Translations under genes and position numbers: made by a program | Origin: Anaerolineaceae bacterium | GTDB lineage: Bacteria > Chloroflexota > Anaerolineae > Anaerolineales > UBA11657 | Assembly (NCBI GenBank): GCA_003569365.1 | Contig: BGOS01000024.1 | Span: forward strand, 1-64,000 | Direction of reading: 5' to 3' | DNA: 64,000 nt | Notes under the pieces: generated by a model | Told to the model about the DNA's origin: nothing | Databases searched by the model: none | The model's input: the letters and a program-made list of their open reading frames with translations, nothing else | Part shown: piece after piece, positions 39,618-47,503 of the stretch | How positions within the stretch are numbered: position 1 is the first letter of the stretch | Layout of the letters: every line of letters begins with the position of its first letter

Positions 39618-39860
39618 CAGTCAAACTGTAAACCGCGGATTAACGCGATCCGGAGTTCCGGCTTTTCAACAATGTCCCGCTGCCGCAAACCTGGTTACGG
39701 CAAAGCGTAAAGATGCAATCACACACCAGTGCGGTCCAGACCAACCGCGGTTACTTGGAGCCACCCACTCACAAGCCTGCGAAAGTACCCAAACTAAACT
39801 TTCACAATGACCTGCAGCACACGGATCACTTTACCCCGGAACGCTGCGTATCTGGCACCC

Positions 39861-41819
39861 CTAGGCCAAAACCGGAGCAGTTAGCCGCTCGATCCAATAC
39901 TCGAGCACAACATCGTTCTTGCTTTTCTGCCTTAATGCCTTCAGACCCGTGATTGCCCTTTCTCCACCGCCATTGCCACCCTCGCGCACAAGCCTTTCGA
40001 ACTCAGTTCGCGACTCTCTCTTGGCCAATACTGTACCGTGCTCATCAGATCCGAAAACCTCATACACGTTCAATTCCTGAGTTTTTCCCTTGACGCGAAC
40101 GCAGTCAACAAATCTACACATGTCCCGCATCTCATCCGGCAGGGTGGTGAACACTTTCTCAGAAATCAAGATCATGGCGCCGTATGTTTTGGTAAGCGCT
40201 TCCAATCGGAACGCCACATTAACTGTATCGCTGACCACAGTGGTATCCATGCGATCTACCTGCCCGATAGTGCCGAGGACCAGGTCACCAGTATGAATTC
40301 CGACACCCATCCTGACCTCCGCCCGGCCAGCCCGTGCAGGCGATCTATTCCACGCATTCAGTAACAAATTCATCTCCACCGCAGCTTTCACCGGACATTC
40401 CGACTTGGTATTGAATAATGCCATCACAGCATCTCCAATATATTTATCGATAAATCCTCCATTCTTGCTGATTGCCGGAGTAAGCGCTTCCAAATAGCCG
40501 TTTAGCAACTCGAAAGTCTCTGCCGCCGAAAACTTCTCCGACATGCTCGTAAAATTTCGGATATCTGAAATAAGCACTGCCATTTTTTGCGAACTACTGT
40601 TACCAATTACAACATCCGTAATTTTTTGCTTCTGAAGCAATGTCAAAAACTCCTTGGGGACAAAGCGCTCGTACGCAACGGTCGTTAAAGTTATCTCAGC
40701 TATCTTGTCCTTGATACTCGCAACCATTGCCTTTAGCCCGGAAGTCAGCTTGCCAACCTCCACGGTGCCCCTGGCTTCAGGAATTGCATGTTCAAGATCG
40801 CCGGAAGCAATTACACCTAGCGCCGATGTAAGTTGGGCAATTGGCTTTGACAAACGCAGCGCCAAGAGGGACGCCACCACCGTACCAATCACAATAAACA
40901 GGGCTGTAATAAGGAGTTGGTTCCGCGCAAGCTGCGCAAGCTTATCGTCCAATTGCTTGGTGCTGAAAATGAGCTCAAGTGCCTTGTCCCCATGCGATGC
41001 CGAAAAGTTGTCGTCATCAACATCAGCCTTTAAGTACATGCGCCTCTCGTTGCTCTCAGGAACCAGGTAATCGATGCTAACACCGGTGCTATAAACACTC
41101 ATTACATCGGCTTTCTGCTTGTCAGTCGGCACAAAGTCCGGCTCGTTGTACTTCTCGCCATCCGAATTAAATATATTGACTGAGATGAGATTATCGTTAA
41201 AGTCCTTGAACCCCTCAGATATTGCCGCAAGGTCAAGCTCTTTGAGCATTTGCTCGAACTTCGCGGATTTCAGGCCGACCTCTAAAATGTATTTCTTGTC
41301 TGGAGTGCCCAGATAGGCATATTTCCTAACTGCTCCGGTAAGAGTTTCGTTTGCCACACGATCGCCTTGGTAGCGGCTGCTTTTTCGTATTTCCTGCAGA
41401 TTGGCATTGAAGTCTTTGAATTGGGAGAAATCAAGCCCGAGGTCTTTTGGAAAAGTGGTGGCAACGACAACACCAGCATCATTTATGACGTACAAGTCCC
41501 AATCAGAACCCAGTTCAGACTTAATACTTTCCAAATCCATATCTTCAATTCTGCCGCCGGCTTGTTCGTAGGCAGCCACGAAGGGCTTGAAGGCATTTAT
41601 CGCGTCGGTTTCCAAAGCTTGCGACAATATTTTGTAGCTAATTTCTACAAGTTTGTATGCACCAACAACATTGTCCCCGGTCTGGCTCACCATGAAGTCA
41701 AAGTTTTTTTGAAGTTCATTTCTAGTGGTTGTGTAATCAGTCCACGATAGGAGGGATAAACCAGGTATTAGCGTAACCAAGAAGGCAAACAGCACAATTT
41801 TGTTCAGCGAAAACTTCAT
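39861..41819 (-). CDS. Membrane receptor-type class III adenylate/guanylate cyclase
   Basis: 652 aa. First helix at residues 7-27, extracytoplasmic Cache-like sensor (about 30-300, with DWDLYVINDAGVVVATTFPKDLG), second helix near 305-325, a HAMP domain (LRLSKPIAQLTSALGVIASGDLEHAIPEA) and a catalytic domain from about 420. Metal-binding Asp residues in LISDIRNFTSMSE and KYIGDAVMALF; the transition-state Asn/Arg in SDTVNVAFRLE. Likely makes cAMP; cGMP is not excluded. Base use is plainly A/T-richer than its neighbours (many AAT, TTT, ATA codons), which suggests transfer. Start ATG 41819 after GGAGTAAAGGAAAA; a structured leader precedes it. Confidence 0.93.
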   Translation of the reverse strand: MKFSLNKIVLFAFLVTLIPGLSLLSWTDYTTTRNELQKNFDFMVSQTGDNVVGAYKLVEISYKILSQALETDAINAFKPFVAAYEQAGGRIEDMDLESIKSELGSDWDLYVINDAGVVVATTFPKDLGLDFSQFKDFNANLQEIRKSSRYQGDRVANETLTGAVRKYAYLGTPDKKYILEVGLKSAKFEQMLKELDLAAISEGFKDFNDNLISVNIFNSDGEKYNEPDFVPTDKQKADVMSVYSTGVSIDYLVPESNERRMYLKADVDDDNFSASHGDKALELIFSTKQLDDKLAQLARNQLLITALFIVIGTVVASLLALRLSKPIAQLTSALGVIASGDLEHAIPEARGTVEVGKLTSGLKAMVASIKDKIAEITLTTVAYERFVPKEFLTLLQKQKITDVVIGNSSSQKMAVLISDIRNFTSMSEKFSAAETFELLNGYLEALTPAISKNGGFIDKYIGDAVMALFNTKSECPVKAAVEMNLLLNAWNRSPARAGRAEVRMGVGIHTGDLVLGTIGQVDRMDTTVVSDTVNVAFRLEALTKTYGAMILISEKVFTTLPDEMRDMCRFVDCVRVKGKTQELNVYEVFGSDEHGTVLAKRESRTEFERLVREGGNGGGERAITGLKALRQKSKNDVVLEYWIERLTAPVLA

Positions 41820-41870
41820 TTTTCCTTTACTCCAAGTGAAATAGATTATTTGTGTAGAACTTACTCATAA

Positions 41871-41895
41871 AGAAAAAGGTGCAGTCACCCACACC
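41871..41895 (-). terminator. Intrinsic terminator inside the cyclase leader
   Basis: Minus strand GGTGTG, 6-nt loop and TGCACC (41878-41895, two G-U pairs), followed by TTTTTCTTT. It lies 50 nt before the cyclase ATG, so it would block expression of that gene unless an alternative fold prevents it. Confidence 0.6.
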
Positions 41896-42017
41896 CCTTC
41901 GGCAACATGTGCCCGAAGGCTAGAGGACTTTGTTGCCTCAAGCCAATGGCAAAAGCAAATGATCTGGGTCAAAGCTGATGCCTATGAAACCGTAAGCTGG
42001 GCTTGCTGTTTAGCAAC
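41896..42017 (-). promoter_or_regulatory. Structured RNA leader of cyclase gene, candidate riboswitch or attenuator of unknown class
   Basis: Minus-strand RNA with competing pairings. Fold A: GTTGC (42017-42013) and CAAGCC (42005-42000) pair with GGCTTG (41944-41939) and GCAAC (41936-41932), closing a loop of about 55 nt. Fold B: GGCTTGAGG (41944-41936) pairs with CCTCTAGCC (41926-41918). GTTGCC (41906-41901) can also take GGCAAC (41937-41932). CCTTCGG/CCGAAGG (41919-41913 / 41902-41896) forms a 7-bp hairpin directly before the terminator stem. Folds A and B share bases, the usual logic of a switch. It does not match a riboswitch consensus I know. Confidence 0.45.
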
Positions 42018-42449
42018 AAAAGACCGCCACGACGCGCGAAATTACCAGAATGACTCAGAGCTGCCTGAAGTTGTATAAGGTTGATGGCTCAGCTTCGCAC
42101 CAACAAAGTGGACAACTATCCGCTCATTTCCTGCTGCGGACCAGCACAAATAAATGAAGCTAATTGCGGGTTGCAATCTGACGACCAGCTACTGAAGCGC
42201 TGCCGCCAGCCGCCGGAAACATTTTCTTTTGCGCGGGCACTTATTGGCAACTCACCAGTCGCGGTTGTGAACCCAATCAGTTAGCAGTGCAGCGGCCGGG
42301 TTGTGGGTGGTGAGAGCCTGCGCCGTCACCATCGCCCGCCAGGGACAGTCAGGTGCAAACACAGCATAGATGCGCGCCAGCAACTGTGCAAAAACATGGA
42401 ACGCAGCCATCATCAATGCGCCGCAGTGCCGCGGGGTTAAAATCATGCG
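42018..42449. other. Intergenic gap, nothing clear
   Basis: Apart from the leader described above, the stretch up to the stalk protein shows no supportable gene, RNA or repeat. The promoter of the cyclase transcript should lie near 42020-42080, but I could not fix hexamers. Confidence 0.3.
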
Positions 42450-43208
42450 ATGTTGCGCAGTTTAGTGATTTGGGCGGCCATGGGCGCTGTATTGGTTGCT
42501 GTACCGTTGGGCCTGCCAGCTGCGGTGGGTGCTGCGGAAATTGCGGATCCGCAGCCGGGGCAGGCATTGCGTGGCGTGGTGCTCATTCAAGGCACTGCAG
42601 AGCACCCGGGCTTCGATCACTATGAAGTCAGTTTTGCGTATGACCCCAACCCCACCGCTGACTGGTTTGCAATTGAAGCCGCCGGCCGCAGCGCCGTGGC
42701 AGGCGGGCAGCTGGCCACCTGGGACACCACCCAGATTGCAGATGGTGCCTATCAGTTGCGCCTGCAAGTCTTTGTTACTGCTGGTGATGCGCCAATTGAA
42801 TTTATTACGCCAGGGCTTACTGTGGCCAACTCCGTTCCACTACCCACTGCCAGTCCTGCGCCACAGGCCACAGCAGTAGTCACAGCTTCGACTGCCGTTG
42901 CTGCTGCGCCCGTGAGCACGCCTGCGGGCACAGCCTCTGATCTTTCCACGAGTACGCCAGCCGTCGCAGCATCGATCACACCAGCGGTTACATCGGCCGT
43001 TGCGCCAGCGGACACGCCCGCCGTTGCGCCAGCCGGCATTGAACTTGTGCCGCCGGTCTCGCCTTACTTATTGGCGCTGGGCCGCGGCGCACTGACAGCG
43101 ATTGCGGGCTTCCTTTCCCTGGGCGCATATGCGCTGCTGCGCCCGGTTGTGCGGCCGGCGTGGCGCCGCTTCAAGCGCAGCGTCAGCGCAGACCTGCGCC
43201 GCCCTTAA
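42450..43208 (+). CDS. Exported Ig-like stalk protein with C-terminal membrane anchor
   Basis: 252 aa. Signal peptide with AVGAAE (cleavage about residue 28). The Ig-like domain has IADPQPGQALRGVVLIQGTAEHPGFDHYEVSFAYD...GAYQLRLQVFV (about 30-125). A low-complexity Thr/Ala/Pro/Val stalk (130-200) repeats TPAV-like units. The last 50 residues form one helix (LGRGALTAIAGFLSLGAYALL) and a basic cytoplasmic tail. Shares its domain type and layout elements with the protein at 14228. Function unknown. It precedes pth in the same direction. Confidence 0.6.
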   Translation: MLRSLVIWAAMGAVLVAVPLGLPAAVGAAEIADPQPGQALRGVVLIQGTAEHPGFDHYEVSFAYDPNPTADWFAIEAAGRSAVAGGQLATWDTTQIADGAYQLRLQVFVTAGDAPIEFITPGLTVANSVPLPTASPAPQATAVVTASTAVAAAPVSTPAGTASDLSTSTPAVAASITPAVTSAVAPADTPAVAPAGIELVPPVSPYLLALGRGALTAIAGFLSLGAYALLRPVVRPAWRRFKRSVSADLRRP

Positions 43209-43359
43209 GCCGCCGCGCTGGCAGGGAGTCTTGCAGGCGGCCGGCATTTACGCCGCGCCACCCGCCACCCGCTCCGCCGTTTGATACACTTTGCCTAATA
43301 TCTAGCGCGAACCGGGCTGGCCGTGGGGCGAGCCCCTTTTGCGTTTCGAGGCAAACCTG

Positions 43360-43935
43360 TTGGAACGCTTTTTGATTGTGGGATTGGGGAACCCGGGGCG
43401 CGATTACGCGCAGCACCGGCACAATGCCGGCTTCATGGCCGTCAGCATGCTGGCTGCGCGCCATAAGGCCAGCTTCACGCGCAAGCAGGGACCGGCGCTG
43501 ATCACGGACTTCCGCCTTGGGGCGGTGCAAGTGGTGCTGGCCAAGCCGCAGACCTTTATGAACGAAAGCGGTGTGGCCGTGGGCCAACTGCTGCGTTTTT
43601 ACCAGCTGCCGCTGGAGCGCCTGCTGGTGGCGGCGGATGATTTGGATTTGCCGCTGGGCACCATCCGGCTGCGCGCCGAGGGCGGAGCGGGCGGCCAGCG
43701 CGGCCTGCAATCAATTCTGGATCACGCTGCATCGCAGCAAGTGGCGCGCCTGCGCATTGGCATTGACCGCCCGCCCGGTGCGATGGATGCCGCCGACTAT
43801 GTGCTGCGGCCCTTCACTGCCGAGCAAGCCGCGCTGCTGCCAGTGGTGCTGGACGAGGCTGCCGCCGCGATGGAATGTTTTGTGCGCGAGGGCATCACTG
43901 TGGCAATGAACCGCCACAACCGGGAAGTGGGCTGA
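43360..43935 (+). CDS. pth: Peptidyl-tRNA hydrolase
   Basis: Releases tRNA from prematurely dropped peptidyl-tRNA. Family motifs: FLIVGLGNPGRDYAQHRHNAGFMAV with the catalytic His (about 20-25), KPQTFMNESGVAVG with the conserved Asn, LLVAADDLDLPLGTIRLRAEGGAGGQRGLQSI, and LRIGIDRPPG. I chose the TTG at 43360 because GAGG lies 9 nt upstream and the protein then starts in the family position; a TTG at 43339 is possible. The gene is followed by mfd after 19 nt, probably co-transcribed. Confidence 0.93.
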   Translation: MERFLIVGLGNPGRDYAQHRHNAGFMAVSMLAARHKASFTRKQGPALITDFRLGAVQVVLAKPQTFMNESGVAVGQLLRFYQLPLERLLVAADDLDLPLGTIRLRAEGGAGGQRGLQSILDHAASQQVARLRIGIDRPPGAMDAADYVLRPFTAEQAALLPVVLDEAAAAMECFVREGITVAMNRHNREVG

Positions 43936-43954
43936 GCCCGCGCCGTACCAAGCT

Positions 43955-46900
43955 ATGAACCTGAATGGGCTGCTGGCTGCGGTGCGCGAGCACGCTGCCT
44001 ACGCGCAGCTGCTGAACACGGCGGCAGCTGCGGGCACACCGCTGCAGCTTTCACGGGCAGCACGGGTGCCGGTGCTGGCCACGCTGGCGCAAGACCTGGC
44101 GCGCCCGCTGCTGGTGCTGGTGGCGCGCAGCGACCGTGCGTTGGTGCTGCAGGAAGAACTGGAATGCTGGACGGGCAGCGCGCCGCTGCTCTTCTCCGAG
44201 CCCAACTCGCTGTTTTACGACCGCACGCCGCGCGGCGCACGCGCACTGCGCCAGCGCATGGGCTGCCTGGCAGCTTGCAGCGCGCCAGCCCCGGGCGCCC
44301 CTGCCAGCCGCATCATCATTGCATCTGCGCGGGCGCTGCTGACGCGCACGCTGCCACCGGCAGACTTTGCCGCGCACCTGCATGTCTTGCAAGCCGGCGG
44401 CAATCTGCCGCTGAACCAAATGCTTGCCAGCTGGCTGGCTGCCGGATACTCGCAAGAGACGGTGGTGGTGGAGCCCGGCCAGTTTTGCCGGCGCGGCGGC
44501 ATCATCGACATCTGGCCCATCACCAGTTTGCAGCCCGTGCGCATCGAATTGTTTGGCGATGAAATTGAACGGATGCGCGAATTTGAACCGGGCACGCAGC
44601 GCTCCACGGATTTGGTGGAGCGCGTGAGCATTGTGCCCGCACGCGAGGCACTGCCCGCCAGCGGGCCGGAGCTGGCAGCCCGGCTGCAGGCCACGTGGCC
44701 GGGTGCGCAAGCCGTCGCAGAGACCGGCTCCAGCTCGTCCATCGCAGAAGACTTGATGCGCCTGGCAGCGGGTGTGCCCTTTCCAGAGCTGGAGTTTTAT
44801 TTGCCGTGGCTGCATCCGGAGTCTGCGACGCTGCTGGATTACATGCCGGCAGACTGCCTCGTGGTTGCCGATGACTGGGAGGCGTTTGAAGACACGGTGC
44901 AGGAGTTTGAAGAGCAGGCGCTGGAACTACGCGCCGAACAAATTGCCGCGCGCCAGCTGCCGGCCGATGCGCCAGCGCCACATGTATCGTGGTCAGATCT
45001 GCAGGACCAGCTCTCCACAATGCCGCTGGTGATTTTAGGCGGCCAACAACGCGAAGAAGCTGACAGCGGGCTGGCAGCGGACTTTGCACCAGGCCCGCGC
45101 CTGGGCGGCCAGATCCCGCCGCTGGTTGACCTGCTGCACAAGCTGCGCGCAGATGGCGACCACGTGGTTATCGTGAGCCGGCAGGCAGCGCGCCTCGCGG
45201 AATTGTGGGGCGAGCATGCGCCCTACCATGCGCCGGTAGAGCTTGTGGACTTTGTGCCACAGGCTGGCTCAGCGCTGTTTGTGCAGGGGGCATTGGCCGA
45301 GGGTTGGGTGCTGCGCTTGGAACCGCACACCAAAGGCGCTGCTGAAAAGCGCATGCACCTGCTGACGGACGCAGAAATATTTGGCTGGAGCCGGCCGGAG
45401 CCGCGCCAGCGCACGCTGCGCCGCGCAGCGGCCGCTGCGCCCGAAACTGCGTTTGAAGAATTTCAGCCCGGCGATTTGGTGGTGCACTTGGAGCATGGCA
45501 TCGGCCAGTTCACTGAGCTGGTGACGCGCACGCTGCACGAGACCGAGCGCGAATACCTGCTTGTGATTTATGAGAACGGCGACCACCTGTATGTGCCCAT
45601 CACGCAAGCCGACCAGCTTAGCCGCTACATTGGGCCGGACGAGCGCACGCCGGAGCTCTCGCGCCTGGGCTCTGCCGAGTGGCCGCGCGCACGCGACCAG
45701 GCGCGCCACGCAGCCGAGGTGCTGGCCCAGGAGCTGCTGGACTTATACGCGCGGCGCGCCGCTGCGCCCGGCTACGCATTTTCTGCAGATGCCCGCTGGC
45801 AGCAGGAATTGGCCGCATCCTTCCCTTACACTGAAACTGAGGATCAGCAGCGCGCAATTGCAGCGGTCACCGAAGACATGGAGCGCCCGCGCCCGATGGA
45901 CCGCCTGATCTGCGGGGATGTGGGCTACGGCAAAACCGAGGTGGCACTGCGCGCGGCCTTCAAGGCGATTGCAGACAGCAAACAAGTTGCGATACTCGTG
46001 CCCACCACAGTGCTGGCGCAGCAGCACTTTCAAACATTTCAGCGCCGGCTGCAGGCATTTCCAGTGCGCGTTGAGATGCTCTCGCGCTTTCGCAACGCCG
46101 CGCAGCAGCGCCAGATCATCAAAGAGCTGGCGGCCGGCACCATTGATATCATCATCGGCACGCACCGCCTGGTGCAGGCAGATGTGCAGTTCAAAGATCT
46201 CGGGCTGCTGATCATTGATGAAGAACAGCGCTTTGGGGTGACGCACAAAGAGCATCTCAAGTCCATGCGCACCACGCTGGACATTCTGACGCTTACAGCA
46301 ACGCCCATTCCGCGCACGCTGTACTTGAGCCTGACGGGCGTGCGCGACATCAGCACCATCAACACGCCGCCCAACGAGCGCCTGCCCGTCATCACGCATG
46401 TGGGCCCGTTCAAAGAGCATGTGCTGCGGCAGGCCATTCTGCGCGAGCTGGACCGGCAGGGGCAGGTGTTCTTTGTGCACAACCGCGTGCAAACAATTGA
46501 GACGGTGCGCGCCAAGCTGGCTGCGCTGCTGCCCGAGGCGCGCCTGACAGTGGCGCACGGGCAAATGCCGGAGAAGCAGCTGGAGCAGGTGATGGCCGAA
46601 TTCATCCGCGGCGAGCATGATGTACTGCTGTGCACGTCCATCATCGAAAGCGGACTGGACATCCCGAACGCCAACACGCTGATTGTGGATCGCGCTGACA
46701 CGTTTGGCCTGGCGCAGCTGTACCAGCTGCGCGGGCGCGTGGGCCGCGGTGCCAACCGCGCCTACGCCTACTTCCTGCATTCCACGCAAGGGCGCAAGCG
46801 CATCACCGAAGATGCGCGCGAACGGCTGCAGACGATTGCCGAGCAAACTGAACTGGGCGCGGGCTACAGCATTGCAATGCGGGATCTGGAGATGCGCGGT

Positions 46901-47485
46901 GCGGGCGACATCCTTGGCAAGCGCCAGAGCGGATATATTGCCGCGGTTGGATTTCACCTGTACACGCGCCTGCTGCGCAAAGCCGTCAATCAGCTGCGGG
47001 CTAGCAGTAACGGCGACGGCCGGGAGCTGCCCAGCTGGGACCTTTCGCTGATATCGGTTGACCTGCCATTGGAGGTGGGCATTCCGCCCGGCTACATTCC
47101 GGATCAGGCGCTGCGCGTACGCTTGTACCGGCGGCTGGCAGAGCTAAGCACCGAGCAAAGCATTGCCGAGATGCGTTCGGAGCTGGAAGACCGCTTTGGC
47201 GCGCTGCCCGCAGCCCTGCGCAACCTTCTGTACCAATTGCGCGTAAAGCTGCGCGCCTACAGCGCCGGCGTGGAAGCCGTGGGCACGCAAGGCGGGTTGA
47301 TCTCGCTGCGCAGCCGCTTTTGGGAGAGCGACGCTGCACGCACCACACTGACCGATGTATTGCCCGCCGGCAGCCGCATCTCCAAGGGAAAAATCTGGCT
47401 GCCGCGCGAGCCCGACCCGGCGCAGTGGAAGCCGCTGCTGTTTACTACTCTGGATAAACTGGCGGCCGCCTTCAACCGCGCATAG
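43955..47485 (+). CDS. mfd: Transcription-repair coupling factor
   Basis: 1176-aa DNA translocase that removes RNA polymerase stalled at lesions and recruits UvrA. The UvrB-homology region (residues 1-330) includes QETVVVEPGQFCRRGGIIDIWP. The CarD-like RNAP-interacting domain (FQPGDLVVHLEHGIGQF) lies near 505. The SF2 translocase follows: Walker A ICGDVGYGKTEVALRAAF (about 652), LVPTTVLAQQHFQTFQ, DEEQRFGV (about 755), TLTATPIPRTLYLSL, LLCTSIIESGLDIPNANT and QLYQLRGRVGR. The C-terminal TRCF domain ends at VQ/LRIALRxxR-type helices. Length is typical. Convergent with lon (18-nt gap). Confidence 0.97.
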   Translation: MNLNGLLAAVREHAAYAQLLNTAAAAGTPLQLSRAARVPVLATLAQDLARPLLVLVARSDRALVLQEELECWTGSAPLLFSEPNSLFYDRTPRGARALRQRMGCLAACSAPAPGAPASRIIIASARALLTRTLPPADFAAHLHVLQAGGNLPLNQMLASWLAAGYSQETVVVEPGQFCRRGGIIDIWPITSLQPVRIELFGDEIERMREFEPGTQRSTDLVERVSIVPAREALPASGPELAARLQATWPGAQAVAETGSSSSIAEDLMRLAAGVPFPELEFYLPWLHPESATLLDYMPADCLVVADDWEAFEDTVQEFEEQALELRAEQIAARQLPADAPAPHVSWSDLQDQLSTMPLVILGGQQREEADSGLAADFAPGPRLGGQIPPLVDLLHKLRADGDHVVIVSRQAARLAELWGEHAPYHAPVELVDFVPQAGSALFVQGALAEGWVLRLEPHTKGAAEKRMHLLTDAEIFGWSRPEPRQRTLRRAAAAAPETAFEEFQPGDLVVHLEHGIGQFTELVTRTLHETEREYLLVIYENGDHLYVPITQADQLSRYIGPDERTPELSRLGSAEWPRARDQARHAAEVLAQELLDLYARRAAAPGYAFSADARWQQELAASFPYTETEDQQRAIAAVTEDMERPRPMDRLICGDVGYGKTEVALRAAFKAIADSKQVAILVPTTVLAQQHFQTFQRRLQAFPVRVEMLSRFRNAAQQRQIIKELAAGTIDIIIGTHRLVQADVQFKDLGLLIIDEEQRFGVTHKEHLKSMRTTLDILTLTATPIPRTLYLSLTGVRDISTINTPPNERLPVITHVGPFKEHVLRQAILRELDRQGQVFFVHNRVQTIETVRAKLAALLPEARLTVAHGQMPEKQLEQVMAEFIRGEHDVLLCTSIIESGLDIPNANTLIVDRADTFGLAQLYQLRGRVGRGANRAYAYFLHSTQGRKRITEDARERLQTIAEQTELGAGYSIAMRDLEMRGAGDILGKRQSGYIAAVGFHLYTRLLRKAVNQLRASSNGDGRELPSWDLSLISVDLPLEVGIPPGYIPDQALRVRLYRRLAELSTEQSIAEMRSELEDRFGALPAALRNLLYQLRVKLRAYSAGVEAVGTQGGLISLRSRFWESDAARTTLTDVLPAGSRISKGKIWLPREPDPAQWKPLLFTTLDKLAAAFNRA

Positions 47486-47503
47486 CGCGGGCTTGGCCGG
47501 GCG

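Noticed and set aside
38433-39710. 425-aa plus-strand open frame opposite the ABC-F gene
   Set aside because: Antisense shadow; ABC-F motifs on the minus strand are unmistakable and the frame also runs through the terminator hairpin.
41896-42017. Reading the cyclase leader as a degenerate c-di-GMP-I riboswitch on the plus strand
   Set aside because: A CAAAGC...AGCTGGGCTTGC order recalls part of the consensus, but the P1b hairpin is missing and the next plus-strand gene is over 400 nt away.
45743-46957. 404-aa minus-strand frame opposite mfd
   Set aside because: Antisense shadow of the helicase domains.
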